From Actinotalea alkalitolerans (GTDB lineage: Bacteria; Actinomycetota; Actinomycetes; Actinomycetales; Cellulomonadaceae): a stretch of DNA of 64,000 nt. The notes under the pieces were generated by a model. The model saw nothing but the letters and a program-made list of their open reading frames with translations. It searched no databases and was not told the DNA's origin. Each line of letters starts with the position of its first letter. Position 1 is the stretch's first letter. The position numbers and the translations under genes are program-made. This document shows positions 8,293 to 15,995 of the stretch, in pieces. The DNA lies in contig NZ_JAMBPP010000003.1 of assembly GCF_023369855.1 (NCBI RefSeq), forward strand, positions 248,001 to 312,000, in the 5' to 3' direction.

Positions 8293-9595
8293 CGGCGATC
8301 AGGAAGTACACGATCAGCCCCGTGGTGTCCACGAAGGTCGTGATGAACGGGGCGCTGACCACCGCAGGGTCCACGCCGAGCCGCCGGGCGAGCATCGGCG
8401 TCAGTGATCCTGCTGCGGTCGCCAAGGTGCAGACGACCACCATGGTCAGGGTCAGCACGGCGGCGATCTGAGGCCCGGCGATGACGGTCGCCGGGACGAA
8501 GCCCACCAGCGCGAGGGTCGCCCCGAGGCTGGCACCGGTCACCACCTCGCGTCCCACGACCCGAGGCAGGTCGGCGAACCGCACGTCACCCAGGGCCATC
8601 GCCCGCACGACCGTGGTCGCGGCCTGCGCCCCGGCGTTGCCGCCCGTGCCGATCAGCAACGGGACGAACAGCGCGAGCACCACCACCTGCTCGAGGGTCG
8701 CCTCGAAGTACCCCAGGACGGTGACCGTGAGCGCGGCCGCGACCAGGAGCACCAGGAGCCAGGCGATCCGGCTCCGCACCAGCCCGAGGATGCTGGTGGT
8801 GAGATAGGGCCGCTGCAGCGGCTCGGAGGCCCCTGTCCGGGCCAGGTCCTCGCTCTCCTCGCGGACCAGCACACGCATCGCGTCGTCCACGGTGAACAGA
8901 CCGAGGAGCCGCTGCTCGGCGTCCACCACGGGGATGGCGACCAGGCCGTGGTCACGGACCTTCACCGCGGCCTCCTCCTGATCGGTCCCGGCCTCGACCA
9001 CGATCGGCTCGGACATGACCTCGGTCAGGGGGGTCGCGGCGTCGCTCACCAGCAGCCTGCGCAACGAGACCACTCCCACCACCGTGCGGCCGGCGTCGAC
9101 CACCGGCAACGTGTAGATCGTCTCGGCCTCCTCGGCCCGCTCGGTGACGTGCTGCAGGGCCTGACCCACGGTGAGGGTGACGGGTACGGCCACGACCTCC
9201 GGCGTCATCCTGCGCCCGACCGAGTCGACGGGCCATCCCAGCAGGACCGTGGTCATCTCCCGCTCCTGGGGGCTGAGCCCCGAGAGCAGGCGCGTGGCGA
9301 CCTTGGCCGGCAGCTCGTCCAGCAGGACGGCACGGTCGTCGGGATCCAGACCCGCGACGAGCTCGGCGGTCGCCTCCTCGCGCAACCCGTCGAGCAGCTC
9401 CCTCTGCACCGCGGGCTCGAGGTCCTCGAAGACCTCCAGGGCGAAGCCCTTGGACAGGGAGCGGAAGGCCACCGCGCGGGTCACCGCGTCGCAACGGCGC
9501 AGCTCGTCGACGACCCCGCGCACCCCCAGCTCCTCGAGGCCTGAGCGGACGTCTGCGAGGCGGCCGGCCCGGGCGAGCTCGGTCAGGTCGTTCAT
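8273..9595 (-). CDS. mgtE: magnesium transporter MgtE
   Basis: Inner-membrane Mg2+ channel of 440 aa. The order is typical: cytosolic MgtE N domain (about 1-125), two CBS domains (about 126-250, with TLPVVDAGRTVVG and AIPVVDAEQRLLG) and five membrane helices (about 265-440). In the family the N and CBS domains bind Mg2+ and close the pore when Mg2+ is plentiful. GGAGG 5 nt before the ATG fixes the start. A 177-nt hairpin-rich leader and a 20-codon proline-rich ORF lie upstream, which suggests Mg2+-dependent control of expression. Confidence 0.94.
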   Translation of the reverse strand: MNDLTELARAGRLADVRSGLEELGVRGVVDELRRCDAVTRAVAFRSLSKGFALEVFEDLEPAVQRELLDGLREEATAELVAGLDPDDRAVLLDELPAKVATRLLSGLSPQEREMTTVLLGWPVDSVGRRMTPEVVAVPVTLTVGQALQHVTERAEEAETIYTLPVVDAGRTVVGVVSLRRLLVSDAATPLTEVMSEPIVVEAGTDQEEAAVKVRDHGLVAIPVVDAEQRLLGLFTVDDAMRVLVREESEDLARTGASEPLQRPYLTTSILGLVRSRIAWLLVLLVAAALTVTVLGYFEATLEQVVVLALFVPLLIGTGGNAGAQAATTVVRAMALGDVRFADLPRVVGREVVTGASLGATLALVGFVPATVIAGPQIAAVLTLTMVVVCTLATAAGSLTPMLARRLGVDPAVVSAPFITTFVDTTGLIVYFLIAGAVLGL

Positions 9596-9772
9596 GGGTA
9601 CCTCCGGTTCGTGGCGGGCACTGCGATTCGCGCGACGCCGCGTCAGGGCGCGCGCAGTGCTTGCTGCTCGCTCGGGCGCGCTGCCGACCCACGCGGGTGG
9701 GCGGTCGACCGTGGGAGCGCTCCGGGCGCCGTCGGGCGCCTCAGCAGGTCTCGCCGGGCCGGGCCGAGGGCG
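9596..9772 (-). promoter_or_regulatory. structured leader between the proline-rich ORF and mgtE
   Basis: After the leader ORF stop the minus-strand transcript can fold several stems: GCGCC/GGCGC near 9725-9740, a CGACC/GGTCG stem with inner CCAC/GTGG at about 9686-9708, and GCACTGCG/CGCAGTGC (9618-9625 with 9653-9660) just before the mgtE ribosome site. No recognisable M-box (ykoK) core was seen. Confidence 0.45.
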
Positions 9773-9835
9773 TCAGTGCTCAGGGCGTGGGCTGGCGTGC
9801 GCGGGCCGGGGACGGGGACTGTGCTCGGGACTCAT
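9773..9835 (-). CDS. proline-rich leader peptide upstream of mgtE
   Basis: A 20-codon ORF with a strong ribosome site, GGGGAGG 8 nt before ATG, which is unusually good for a chance ORF. It has six prolines, including the run SPRPRP, plus SPRP near the end, and three histidines. It ends 177 nt before mgtE on the same strand. The established parallel is E. coli mgtL and Salmonella mgtP, Pro-rich leader ORFs whose translation changes with Mg2+ and decides read-through into Mg2+ transporter genes. A regulatory rather than functional peptide is the best reading. No sequence identity with MgtL is claimed. Confidence 0.6.
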   Translation of the reverse strand: MSPEHSPRPRPAHASPRPEH

Positions 9836-9924
9836 GTCCCTCACCTCCCCTGGTCGACGCGTGCGCCGGTGCAGAGCATCTCCGCGGGCTTTGGTAGTCT
9901 CCCACCGCCGGACTTCACGGCGAT

Positions 9925-9998
9925 GCGGGTGTAGCTCAATGGTAGAGCCCCAGTCTTCCAAACTGGCTACGCGAGTTCGATTCTCGTCACCCGCTCCA
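9925..9998 (+). tRNA. tRNA-Gly (anticodon TCC)
   Basis: The acceptor stem GCGGGTG pairs with CACCCGC, the anticodon stem CCAGT/ACTGG carries loop CTTCCAA, and the T-arm has AGTTCGATTCT. The CCA end is encoded (9996-9998). TAGTCT at 9895-9900 is a likely -10 element. Confidence 0.96.
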
Positions 9999-10000
9999 CC

Positions 10001-10032
10001 CCGACCCGCCGACCCACCGACCCACCGACCGG
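10001..10032. repeat. four tandem 8-bp units after tRNA-Gly
   Basis: The units are CCGACCCG, CCGACCCA, CCGACCCA and CCGACCGG, directly behind the tRNA. The last unit is also the left arm of the terminator-like hairpin. Confidence 0.6.
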
Positions 10033-10057
10033 TGCGAACCCTCGCTCCCCCGGTCGG
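10025..10057. terminator. hairpin behind tRNA-Gly, facing the beta-CASP gene
   Basis: CCGACCGG (10025-10032) pairs with CCGGTCGG (10050-10057) over 8 bp with a 17-nt loop. It lies between the 3' ends of tRNA-Gly (plus) and the metallo-hydrolase gene (minus), so it could end both transcripts. Confidence 0.5.
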
Positions 10058-10080
10058 CATGCGAACCTCCATGGCCAGGC

Positions 10081-11469
10081 TCAGCCGAGGCGGACCCGCT
10101 CTCCCAGCCGCGGCACGACGGCGGTGACGTCGAGCTCGCGTCGGATCCGGGTCGCCAGGGCGAGCGAGGCGTCCTGCTCGCCATGGGTGACGTACACCGT
10201 CTCGGGCGGCTCGGGCATGTCGGCGAGCCACGCGACCAGACCGTCGGCGTCGGCGTGCACCGAGAACTCCTCGTCCGAGACGATCTCCGCGCGCACCGGC
10301 ACGTACCGGCCGTGGATCTTCACCTCGGTCGCCCCGTCGCGCAGGGCACGGCCCCGGGTCCCGACCGCCTGGTACCCGGTCAGGACCACGGTGCTGTCCC
10401 GGTCCGGGAGCAGGTGCCGCAGATGATGGACGACCCGGCCGCCGGTCGCCATCCCGGCGGACGAGATGATGATGCACGGCACGCGCGGTCGGTTCAGCGC
10501 CATCGACTCCTCGGGGGTCCGTGCCGCTCGCAGGGTCGGGATGTCCGCGAGGTCGGGCGGGACCTCCGGACGGATCTCCTCGCGCAGGCTCGGGCGCCGG
10601 TAGGCCGCGAGGGCGGCCAGGGCCATGGGGCTGTCGACGTAGACCGGGACCAGAGGGATCTCCCCGTCGCGGATCAGGCGCGAGAGGGCCTCGAGCACGA
10701 GCTCGGTCCGGTCCACGGCGAACGCCGGTACCAGGACCGACCCTCCGCGGGCGATCGTGCGGCGGACGGCGTCCGCGAGCGCCGCGTGCGGTCGACCGGG
10801 CGGGGCAGGATGGCGACGGTCCCCGTAGGTGGACTCGATCACCACGGTCCGCGCCGCGGGCGGCGCAGACCGTGGGCGCAGGACGGGGTGCGTCGCGCGG
10901 CCGAGGTCACCGGAGAAGAGCACCCGTTCACCGCCCGCGTCGACCAGGACGCTGGCGGAGCCGAGCACGTGCGCTGCGCGGTGGAGAGCGACCTGGACCC
11001 CTCCCCCCAGGTCGACCGGCGGGCCGAACGCGACCTGACGGAAGTGCGTGATGCTCCGTTCCACGTCGGCGGAGGTGTAGAGCGGCAGCGGCGGGTCGTG
11101 CCGGGACCACCCGCCGGCGCGGGCGAGCTCGGCGTCACGCTCGTTGAGGTGGGCGCTGTCACGCAGGACGATCTCGGTGAGCACCGCGGTGCCCTCGGTC
11201 ATCCACACCGGTCCGGTGAAGCCGTCGCGGACCAGCGCCGGCAGGTACCCGCAGTGGTCGAGGTGGCAGTGCGTCAGGACGACGTCGTCGATGCTGGCAG
11301 GGCTCACCGGGAAGGGCTCCCAGTTGCGTCGACGCCACCCGCGCTCGCCCTGGTACAAGCCGCAGTCGACCAGGACACGTCGGCCCGCGTGCTCCACGAG
11401 GTACCTGCTCCCGGTCACGGTGCCGGTGGCACCCAGGAACTCGAGCGTCGTGGGGTGGTCGTGGTCCAT
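10081..11469 (-). CDS. MBL-fold metallo-hydrolase with beta-CASP domain (RNase-like)
   Basis: Protein of 462 aa in the family of metallo-beta-lactamase-fold exonucleases with a specificity (beta-CASP) insert, most of which act on RNA. The Zn motif HCHLDH lies early, near residue 71, followed by the beta-CASP region and the hallmark [11 protein letters not shown] and the C-terminal [16 protein letters not shown] elements that supply the remaining metal ligands. The ATG follows GGGAGG by 8 nt. It is divergent from the cysK leader. In vivo substrate unknown. Confidence 0.85.
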   Translation of the reverse strand: MDHDHPTTLEFLGATGTVTGSRYLVEHAGRRVLVDCGLYQGERGWRRRNWEPFPVSPASIDDVVLTHCHLDHCGYLPALVRDGFTGPVWMTEGTAVLTEIVLRDSAHLNERDAELARAGGWSRHDPPLPLYTSADVERSITHFRQVAFGPPVDLGGGVQVALHRAAHVLGSASVLVDAGGERVLFSGDLGRATHPVLRPRSAPPAARTVVIESTYGDRRHPAPPGRPHAALADAVRRTIARGGSVLVPAFAVDRTELVLEALSRLIRDGEIPLVPVYVDSPMALAALAAYRRPSLREEIRPEVPPDLADIPTLRAARTPEESMALNRPRVPCIIISSAGMATGGRVVHHLRHLLPDRDSTVVLTGYQAVGTRGRALRDGATEVKIHGRYVPVRAEIVSDEEFSVHADADGLVAWLADMPEPPETVYVTHGEQDASLALATRIRRELDVTAVVPRLGERVRLG

Positions 11470-11548
11470 GGGACCAGCCTCCCGCTCGACCGGGCTCCCG
11501 ACCAGAGCCACCTCGGTATCCTCCGGGTGCTCGCGCACCCCTCGGCGA

Positions 11549-11578
11549 TTGCCGGGCACCCGCACCGACCGATACCGT
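11549..11578 (+). promoter_or_regulatory. promoter of the cysteine operon
   Basis: TTGCCG (11549-11554), an 18-nt spacer and TACCGT (11573-11578) precede the cysteine-rich leader ORF by about 40 nt, close to a normal leader length. Confidence 0.45.
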
Positions 11579-11617
11579 CGCCGCAGCACCCCAGCGCTAC
11601 GACCGGAAGGACCTGCG

Positions 11618-11698
11618 ATGCCGTCGGCTCGGCCGCTCGTCCTGGCGGGTGCCCTCGGCGCGCGCTGCGCCGCCCCGTGCTGCTGTCCCTGTCGCTAG
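11618..11698 (+). CDS. cysteine-rich leader peptide upstream of cysK-cysE
   Basis: A 26-codon ORF with GGAAGG 7 nt before its ATG. Five of the last ten residues are cysteine ([10 protein letters not shown]), using both TGC and TGT codons. It ends 184 nt before cysK on the same strand. Polycysteine leader ORFs that act as cysteine-responsive attenuators are established in mycobacteria. Here ribosomes would stall on the Cys codons when charged tRNA-Cys is scarce, changing the fold of the hairpins that begin one base behind the stop codon. Confidence 0.7.
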   Translation: MPSARPLVLAGALGARCAAPCCCPCR

Positions 11699-11882
11699 AG
11701 CGCTGGCACCTGCGCGACCGCTGCCCGTCGGGCGGCCGGCCGACGCCGTCAGCGCTCCTCGCCCCAGCCCTGCACGACCCGCCGTGCGGAATGCCCGGCA
11801 CCCGCGGACCGTTCACCCCGTGGAACCCCTGACCCGAACGCCAGCACGGCCGCGCCCGCGGCCCCGTGAGACGAGGACTGAC
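11699..11882 (+). promoter_or_regulatory. hairpin-rich leader between the cysteine ORF and cysK
   Basis: AGCGCTG (11699-11705), starting right after the leader stop, can pair with CAGCGCT (11750-11756) around an inner GCCC/GGGC stem. A second stem GCACG/CGTGC lies near 11780-11795. A third, GC-only hairpin at 11845-11868 (CACGG...CCGTG with GGCCGC/GCGGCC) ends 14 nt before the cysK ATG and could terminate transcription or hide its ribosome site. This is the layout expected of a translation-coupled attenuator. The exact switch is inferred. Confidence 0.5.
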
Positions 11883-12818
11883 ATGACCCGCATCTACGAC
11901 GACGTGACGAAGCTGATCGGCAACACCCCGCTCGTCCGTCTGAACCGGGTGACCGAGGGGGCGCACGCGACCGTCGTGGCCAAGCTCGAGTTCTACAACC
12001 CGGCCAGCTCGGTCAAGGACCGTATCGGGGTCGCGATCGTCGACGCCGCGGAGGCGTCCGGCGAGCTCCCCCCGGGCGGCACGATCGTCGAGGCCACGAG
12101 CGGCAACACGGGCATCGCCCTGGCGATGGTCGGGGCGGCACGGGGCTACGACGTGGTGCTCACGATGCCCGAGACGATGTCCAAGGAGCGGCGCGCACTG
12201 CTGCGCGCCTTCGGCGCCGAGCTCGTCCTGACCCCTGGCTCGGAGGGCATGAAGGGCGCGGTCAACCGTGCGAACGAGATCGCCGCGTCACGCCCGGGTG
12301 CCGTCCTGGCCCGCCAGTTCGCCAACGAGGCCAACCCGGCGATCCACCGGGCCACGACCGCCGAGGAGATCTGGGCCGACACCGACGGCCAGGTCGACAT
12401 CGTGGTGGCGGGCATCGGCACGGGTGGGACGATCACCGGTGTCGGCCAGGTGCTCAAGGAGCGCAAGCCCGGTGTGCAGATCATCGCGGTCGAGCCGGCC
12501 GAGTCGCCGATCCTCAACGGCGGGGCCCCGGGGCCGCACAAGATCCAGGGGATCGGCGCGAACTTCGTGCCGGAGATCCTGGACACCTCGGTCTACGACG
12601 AGGTCATCGACGTCGACGCCGAGACCTCGGTGCGCGTCGCGCGCGACACCGCTGCCCGGGAGGGGCTGCTCGTCGGGCTGTCGTCGGGCGCGGCCGTCCA
12701 CGCCGCCGTCGAGGTCGCCAAGCGCCCCGAGAACGCGGGCAAGCTGATCGTGGTCATCATCCCCTCGTTCGGCGAGCGCTACCTGACCTCGATCCTCTAC
12801 GCCGACCTGCTGGACTGA
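11883..12818 (+). CDS. cysK: cysteine synthase A (O-acetylserine sulfhydrylase)
   Basis: PLP enzyme of 311 aa that makes cysteine from O-acetylserine and sulfide. The PLP lysine is Lys45 in SSVKDRIG. The substrate loop TSGNTG and the PLP phosphate loop GTGGT are present, and the C-terminal active-site entrance is SSGAAV. The ATG at 11883 follows GAGG. The open frame extends far upstream through the leader, but that part does not resemble the family. cysE starts 6 nt later, so the two are co-transcribed and their products probably form the cysteine synthase complex. Confidence 0.96.
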   Translation: MTRIYDDVTKLIGNTPLVRLNRVTEGAHATVVAKLEFYNPASSVKDRIGVAIVDAAEASGELPPGGTIVEATSGNTGIALAMVGAARGYDVVLTMPETMSKERRALLRAFGAELVLTPGSEGMKGAVNRANEIAASRPGAVLARQFANEANPAIHRATTAEEIWADTDGQVDIVVAGIGTGGTITGVGQVLKERKPGVQIIAVEPAESPILNGGAPGPHKIQGIGANFVPEILDTSVYDEVIDVDAETSVRVARDTAAREGLLVGLSSGAAVHAAVEVAKRPENAGKLIVVIIPSFGERYLTSILYADLLD

Positions 12819-12823
12819 GCGGC

Positions 12824-13408
12824 GTGCGACGCATCTGGCGCTTCCTCACGATCCTGCGTGAGGACCTCGATGCTGCCCGGCGGCGGGACCCCGCCGCTCG
12901 CAGCATGGTCGAGGTCGCCCTGGGGTACCCCGGCGTGCACGCCGTGTGGGCCTACCGGGTGGCGCACCGGATGTGGCGCGAGCCCGGGCTGCGACTGCTG
13001 GCCCGGCTCTTCTCGCAGGCGTCCCGGGCTGCCACCGGGGTGGAGATCCACCCCGGTGCGCAGCTCGGTCGCCGGCTGTTCATCGACCACGGCATGGGTG
13101 TGGTGATCGGCGAGACGGCCGTCGTCGGGGACGACGTCGTCCTGTTCCACGGTGCGACGCTGGGCGGCAAGGCCATGCGCCGCGGCAAGCGTCACCCGAC
13201 CCTGGGCGACCACGTCGTGGTCGGCGCGGGGGCCAAGATCCTCGGACCGGTCTGGGTCGGGGACGGGGCGCAGATCGGCGCCAACGCCGTGGTCGTCAAG
13301 GACGTCCCGGCCGGTGCGGTGGCGGTGGGGATCCCCGCGGTGGTGCGCGCGCGACCCGAGCCCTCGCTCGACGCCGACCACGTCGAGGACCCCGCGATCT
13401 ACATCTGA
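12824..13408 (+). CDS. cysE: serine O-acetyltransferase
   Basis: Enzyme of 194 aa that acetylates serine with acetyl-CoA for CysK. It is the short (EpsC-like) form: a brief helical N-terminal segment, then a left-handed beta-helix of hexapeptide repeats ([16 protein letters not shown]). DHG in [12 protein letters not shown] is the catalytic region, and [18 protein letters not shown] is characteristic. The C-terminal tail ends in Ile (AIYI), the type of tail that docks into CysK. GTG start 5 nt after the cysK stop. Its stop region is duplicated (see repeat at 13401). Confidence 0.95.
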   Translation: MRRIWRFLTILREDLDAARRRDPAARSMVEVALGYPGVHAVWAYRVAHRMWREPGLRLLARLFSQASRAATGVEIHPGAQLGRRLFIDHGMGVVIGETAVVGDDVVLFHGATLGGKAMRRGKRHPTLGDHVVVGAGAKILGPVWVGDGAQIGANAVVVKDVPAGAVAVGIPAVVRARPEPSLDADHVEDPAIYI

Positions 13409-13427
13409 GGTGCTCGACATCTGAGGT
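13401..13427 (+). repeat. direct repeat at the cysE stop codon
   Basis: ACATCTGAGGT occurs at 13401-13411 and again at 13417-13427, a 16-nt offset. The first copy contains the cysE stop. Probably a small slippage duplication. Confidence 0.7.
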
Positions 13428-13487
13428 CGTCGCCCCCGGCCCGGTCCCGTGGATCGAGCAGGATCTCGGTGGGCGACGCACCGTCGC

Positions 13488-13493
13488 TACAGT
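13488..13493 (+). promoter_or_regulatory. -10 of a leaderless benE transcript
   Basis: TACAGT stands 7 nt before the GTG start and no Shine-Dalgarno sequence is present, so transcription probably begins at or next to the start codon. Confidence 0.4.
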
Positions 13494-13500
13494 CCCGGAC

Positions 13501-14679
13501 GTGCCGTCCCCCGCGTCCAGCCACATCCTCCTCGCCGGGCTGGTCACGACCGCTGTGGGCTTCCTGAGCGCCTTCGCCGTGGTGCTGGCCGGGCTGCGCG
13601 CCGTGGGGGCGAGCCCCGCGCAGGCCGCATCGGGCCTGCTCGCGGTGACGGTCGGCATGGGCCTGGCCACGATCCTGCTCTCGGTGCGCACCCGCCTCCC
13701 GATCACGATCGCGTGGTCCACCCCGGGTGCCGCTCTTCTGGCCACCACGGGTGCGGTCGACGGCGGATGGCCCGCGGCGGTCGGCGCCTTCGCGGTGTGC
13801 GGGGTGCTGCTCGCGGTCGTGGGCCTGTGGGGACGCCTCGCTGCGCTGACGGCGCACATCCCGGCGACGATCGCGAGCGCGATGCTGGCCGGGGTGCTCC
13901 TGGACCTGTGCCTGGCGCCGGTGCGGGCGCTGGAGACCACCGGGTGGCTGGTCGCGCCGGTGATCGGGCTGTGGGTGGTGCTGCTGCGCCTGGCCCCGCG
14001 CTGGGCCGCCCCCGCGGGGCTGGTCGTCGCGACGGGCCTGGCCTTCACCTCGGCGGACGTGAGAGCCCTGCCGGCCGCGACCTGGCTCCCCACGCTCGAG
14101 TGGACCGCCCCGACCCTCGGGGTGGCGTCGGTGGTGTCGCTCGCGGTGCCCCTGTTCGTGGTGACGATGGCATCGCAGAACCTTCCGGGGGTGGCGGTGC
14201 TGGCCGGCTTCGGCTACGTCGCCCCGTGGCGCCGGGTGCTGCTGACCACAGGGGTGGGCACGATGCTGGTGGCGCCGTTCGGGGGGCACGCCCTGAACCT
14301 CGCCGCGATCAGCGCGGCGCTGGCCGCGGGGCCCGAGGCAGGTGCGGACCGTGGCGAGCGGTGGCGGGCCGCGACCACGGCGGGCGTCGGCTACGTCGCG
14401 GTGGGACTCGGCTCGGCCGGTGTGGCGGCCGTCGCCCTCGCGGCACCGGGGGGTCTCATCGAGGCGGCCGCGGGCCTGGCTCTCGTCGCGACCCTCGCGG
14501 CGTCGCTGCGCAGCGCCTTCTCGGTCGCGCCGCACGCCGTCGCGGCTGCGGCGACCTTCCTGGTCACGGTCTCCGGCGTCCGGCCGTGGGGGGTGGGCTC
14601 GGCGTTCTGGGGCCTCGTGGCCGGCGTGGTCCTGCTGGCGCTCACGAGATTGCTCCGACGGCCCCGTCTCGACATATGA
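13501..14679 (+). CDS. benzoate/H+ symporter BenE-family transporter
   Basis: Integral membrane protein of 392 aa with about 11-12 hydrophobic segments and the family landmarks AWSTPGAALL, ASQNLPGVAVL and GGHALNLAAI. The GTG at 13501 is taken because it fits a leaderless start and the homology begins directly behind it. The frame is open upstream through cysE in another reading frame. BenE-family proteins import aromatic acids such as benzoate in proteobacteria; in actinobacteria the substrate is usually unproven. Neighbours give no aromatic catabolism genes, so the substrate stays open. Confidence 0.85.
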   Translation: MPSPASSHILLAGLVTTAVGFLSAFAVVLAGLRAVGASPAQAASGLLAVTVGMGLATILLSVRTRLPITIAWSTPGAALLATTGAVDGGWPAAVGAFAVCGVLLAVVGLWGRLAALTAHIPATIASAMLAGVLLDLCLAPVRALETTGWLVAPVIGLWVVLLRLAPRWAAPAGLVVATGLAFTSADVRALPAATWLPTLEWTAPTLGVASVVSLAVPLFVVTMASQNLPGVAVLAGFGYVAPWRRVLLTTGVGTMLVAPFGGHALNLAAISAALAAGPEAGADRGERWRAATTAGVGYVAVGLGSAGVAAVALAAPGGLIEAAAGLALVATLAASLRSAFSVAPHAVAAAATFLVTVSGVRPWGVGSAFWGLVAGVVLLALTRLLRRPRLDI

Positions 14680-14699
14680 ACCGGTCAGGTCCGAGTTTC

Positions 14700-14729
14700 T
14701 TGCGCTGCCGCCCGGGATCGGGCTAATCT
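14700..14729 (+). promoter_or_regulatory. promoter of the sulfur/methionine operon
   Basis: TTGCGC (14700-14705), an 18-nt spacer and TAATCT (14724-14729). The predicted transcript starts near 14737 and carries the inverted repeat, the methionine-rich ORF and the attenuator-like hairpins. Confidence 0.45.
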
Positions 14730-14757
14730 CCGACCAGGTCCCACGGACTGACATCGC

Positions 14758-14778
14758 GCGTCTCAGATAGAGAGACGC
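14758..14778 (+). promoter_or_regulatory. inverted repeat before the methionine-rich leader ORF
   Basis: GCGTCTC-AGATAGA-GAGACGC has perfect 7-bp arms and a 7-nt loop. It sits in the predicted 5' UTR, ends about 7 nt before the AGGAGG ribosome site of the leader ORF, and could be an operator or an RNA hairpin. Confidence 0.45.
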
Positions 14779-14800
14779 CCACCAGGAGGGAGGCTGCGCC

Positions 14801-14881
14801 ATGAACCGTCGAACCGACGAGACGATGGCGCTGCCGATGATGCCCTCCCCGCGTGGCTGCATGCCACGCGCTGGCGCCTGA
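14801..14881 (+). CDS. methionine-rich leader peptide upstream of the Ssu-metY operon
   Basis: A 26-codon ORF behind AGGAGGGAGG, a near-consensus ribosome site. Five of 26 residues are Met (start, 9, 13, 14, 21), clustered as MALPMM and GCMP, and one is Cys. It ends 164 nt before the first operon gene. The operon includes O-acetylhomoserine sulfhydrylase, a homocysteine/methionine-forming enzyme, so ribosome pausing at Met codons when charged initiator or elongator Met-tRNA is scarce would be a sensible signal. This role is inferred from composition, position and the downstream hairpins. Confidence 0.55.
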   Translation: MNRRTDETMALPMMPSPRGCMPRAGA

Positions 14882-15045
14882 CGGCACGCTCCCCCGAGCA
14901 GAGGTCGTCCCGGTCCGATCACGGACCTAGGTAGCCAGCGGAGATCTCCCAGCCCCCGCCCGCACGCCCCGTGCCCGGCGTCCGGCGTGCCCCGTCCCTG
15001 GTGCCGCCGCGACACGACCGGTCGCGCCTGCCCCGAGGACCTCCC
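14882..15045 (+). promoter_or_regulatory. leader between the methionine ORF and the ABC transporter
   Basis: GGTCCG-ATCA-CGGACC forms a 6-bp hairpin at 14912-14927. GGCACGC (14883-14889), right behind the leader stop, is fully complementary to GCGTGCC (14985-14991), giving an alternative long-range fold. No SAM or cobalamin riboswitch core was recognised. Confidence 0.4.
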
Positions 15046-15885
15046 ATGGCGATCACCACGCCCACCGCCGTCCGCTCGCACCCGGCCCACCCGGTCTCGG
15101 TGCGTGGGGTCGGCCGCACCTTCGCCCCCCGCTCCCGCGGTGGCCACGCCCACCGCGTGCTCACCGGGGTGGACCTGGAGATCGGGGCCGGCGAGATCGT
15201 CGCCCTCATCGGCGCCTCAGGCTGCGGCAAGTCGACCCTGCTGCGCCAGGTCAGCGGGCTGGACGCGCCGAGCGAGGGCACGATCGTGATCGACGACGCC
15301 CCGGTGGCCGGGGTCGACCCGCGGTGTGCGGTCGCCTTCCAGGAGCCGCGGCTGCTGCCGTGGCGCACCCTGGCCCAGAACGTGGCCCTCGGCCTTCCGC
15401 GTGGGACCGACCGCTCCGCAGGCGACCGCCGGGTGCACGAGCTGCTCGAGCTCGTGGGACTTGGCCAGTGCACTCAGTACCGGCCCCGCCAGATCTCGGG
15501 CGGGATGGCCCAGCGCACCTCGCTCGCCCGTGCACTGGCCCGCAACCCCGGTGTGCTCGTCCTGGACGAGCCGTTCGGCGCCCTCGACGCGCTGACCCGG
15601 CTCAAGATGCAGGACCTCCTGCTCGAGGTCCACGCCGCCGAGCCCGCGACCGTCCTGCTCGTCACGCACGATGTCGACGAGGCCCTGTACCTCGCCGACC
15701 GTGTGGTCCTGCTCGGCCGCCCCGAGGGCTCCGGTCCCTACGAGCCCGCCACGGTGCGCACCGTGCTGACCGTCCCGGGAGCCCGCCCGCGGGACCGCGG
15801 CGACGCCGGTCTCGCGCACCTGAGGGCCCGGTTGCTCGACGGCCTGGGTGTCCCCAGTCACCACCAGTCCGCTCAGCACGCCTGA
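15046..15885 (+). CDS. ABC transporter ATP-binding protein, SsuB/NrtD/TauB type
   Basis: Cytosolic ATPase of 279 aa. Walker A is GASGCGKST, Q-loop FQEPRLLPW, signature ISGGMAQR, Walker B VLVLDEP and H-loop THDVDEA. This subfamily drives uptake of sulfonates, taurine or nitrate. The ATG at 15046 follows CCGAGGA; the frame is open upstream but without homology. First gene of the sulfur operon, followed by its lipoprotein and permease. Confidence 0.9.
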   Translation: MAITTPTAVRSHPAHPVSVRGVGRTFAPRSRGGHAHRVLTGVDLEIGAGEIVALIGASGCGKSTLLRQVSGLDAPSEGTIVIDDAPVAGVDPRCAVAFQEPRLLPWRTLAQNVALGLPRGTDRSAGDRRVHELLELVGLGQCTQYRPRQISGGMAQRTSLARALARNPGVLVLDEPFGALDALTRLKMQDLLLEVHAAEPATVLLVTHDVDEALYLADRVVLLGRPEGSGPYEPATVRTVLTVPGARPRDRGDAGLAHLRARLLDGLGVPSHHQSAQHA

Positions 15886-15905
15886 GCCGCTCGGCCCCTG
15901 AACCT

Positions 15906-15964
15906 CTCAGCACCGCTGAGCAGCACGACCGCTCCACCCCGACCGGCCGACCGGCCGACCGGCT
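15906..15964 (+). repeat. hairpin and three 8-bp tandem units between the ATPase and lipoprotein genes
   Basis: CTCAGC-ACC-GCTGAG (15906-15920) is a 6-bp hairpin. It is followed by GACCGGCC, GACCGGCC, GACCGGCT (15941-15964). The hairpin may protect or stagger expression of the binding protein; the tandem units look like slippage products. Confidence 0.55.
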
Positions 15965-15995
15965 CACCGCTCCACCCCGCACGAGAGGTACCCCG

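Noticed and set aside
9712-9725. TGGGAGCGCTCCGG, 12 of 14 bases of the CelR (cellulase repressor) operator
   Set aside because: It lies inside the mgtE leader next to no glycoside hydrolase, and GC-rich palindromes are frequent here. It more likely adds to RNA structure.
9596-9772. M-box (ykoK) magnesium riboswitch before mgtE
   Set aside because: No conserved M-box core sequence was found; the leader looks peptide-based instead.
10001-10032. Tandem repeat behind tRNA-Gly as an integration (attachment) site
   Set aside because: No integrase, no second copy of the tRNA end and no foreign block next to it; the units read as slippage beside a terminator.
14700-15045. SAM or cobalamin riboswitch before the metY operon
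   Set aside because: No conserved aptamer core was recognisable by eye; the Met-rich ORF explains the leader better. A covariance-model search would settle it.
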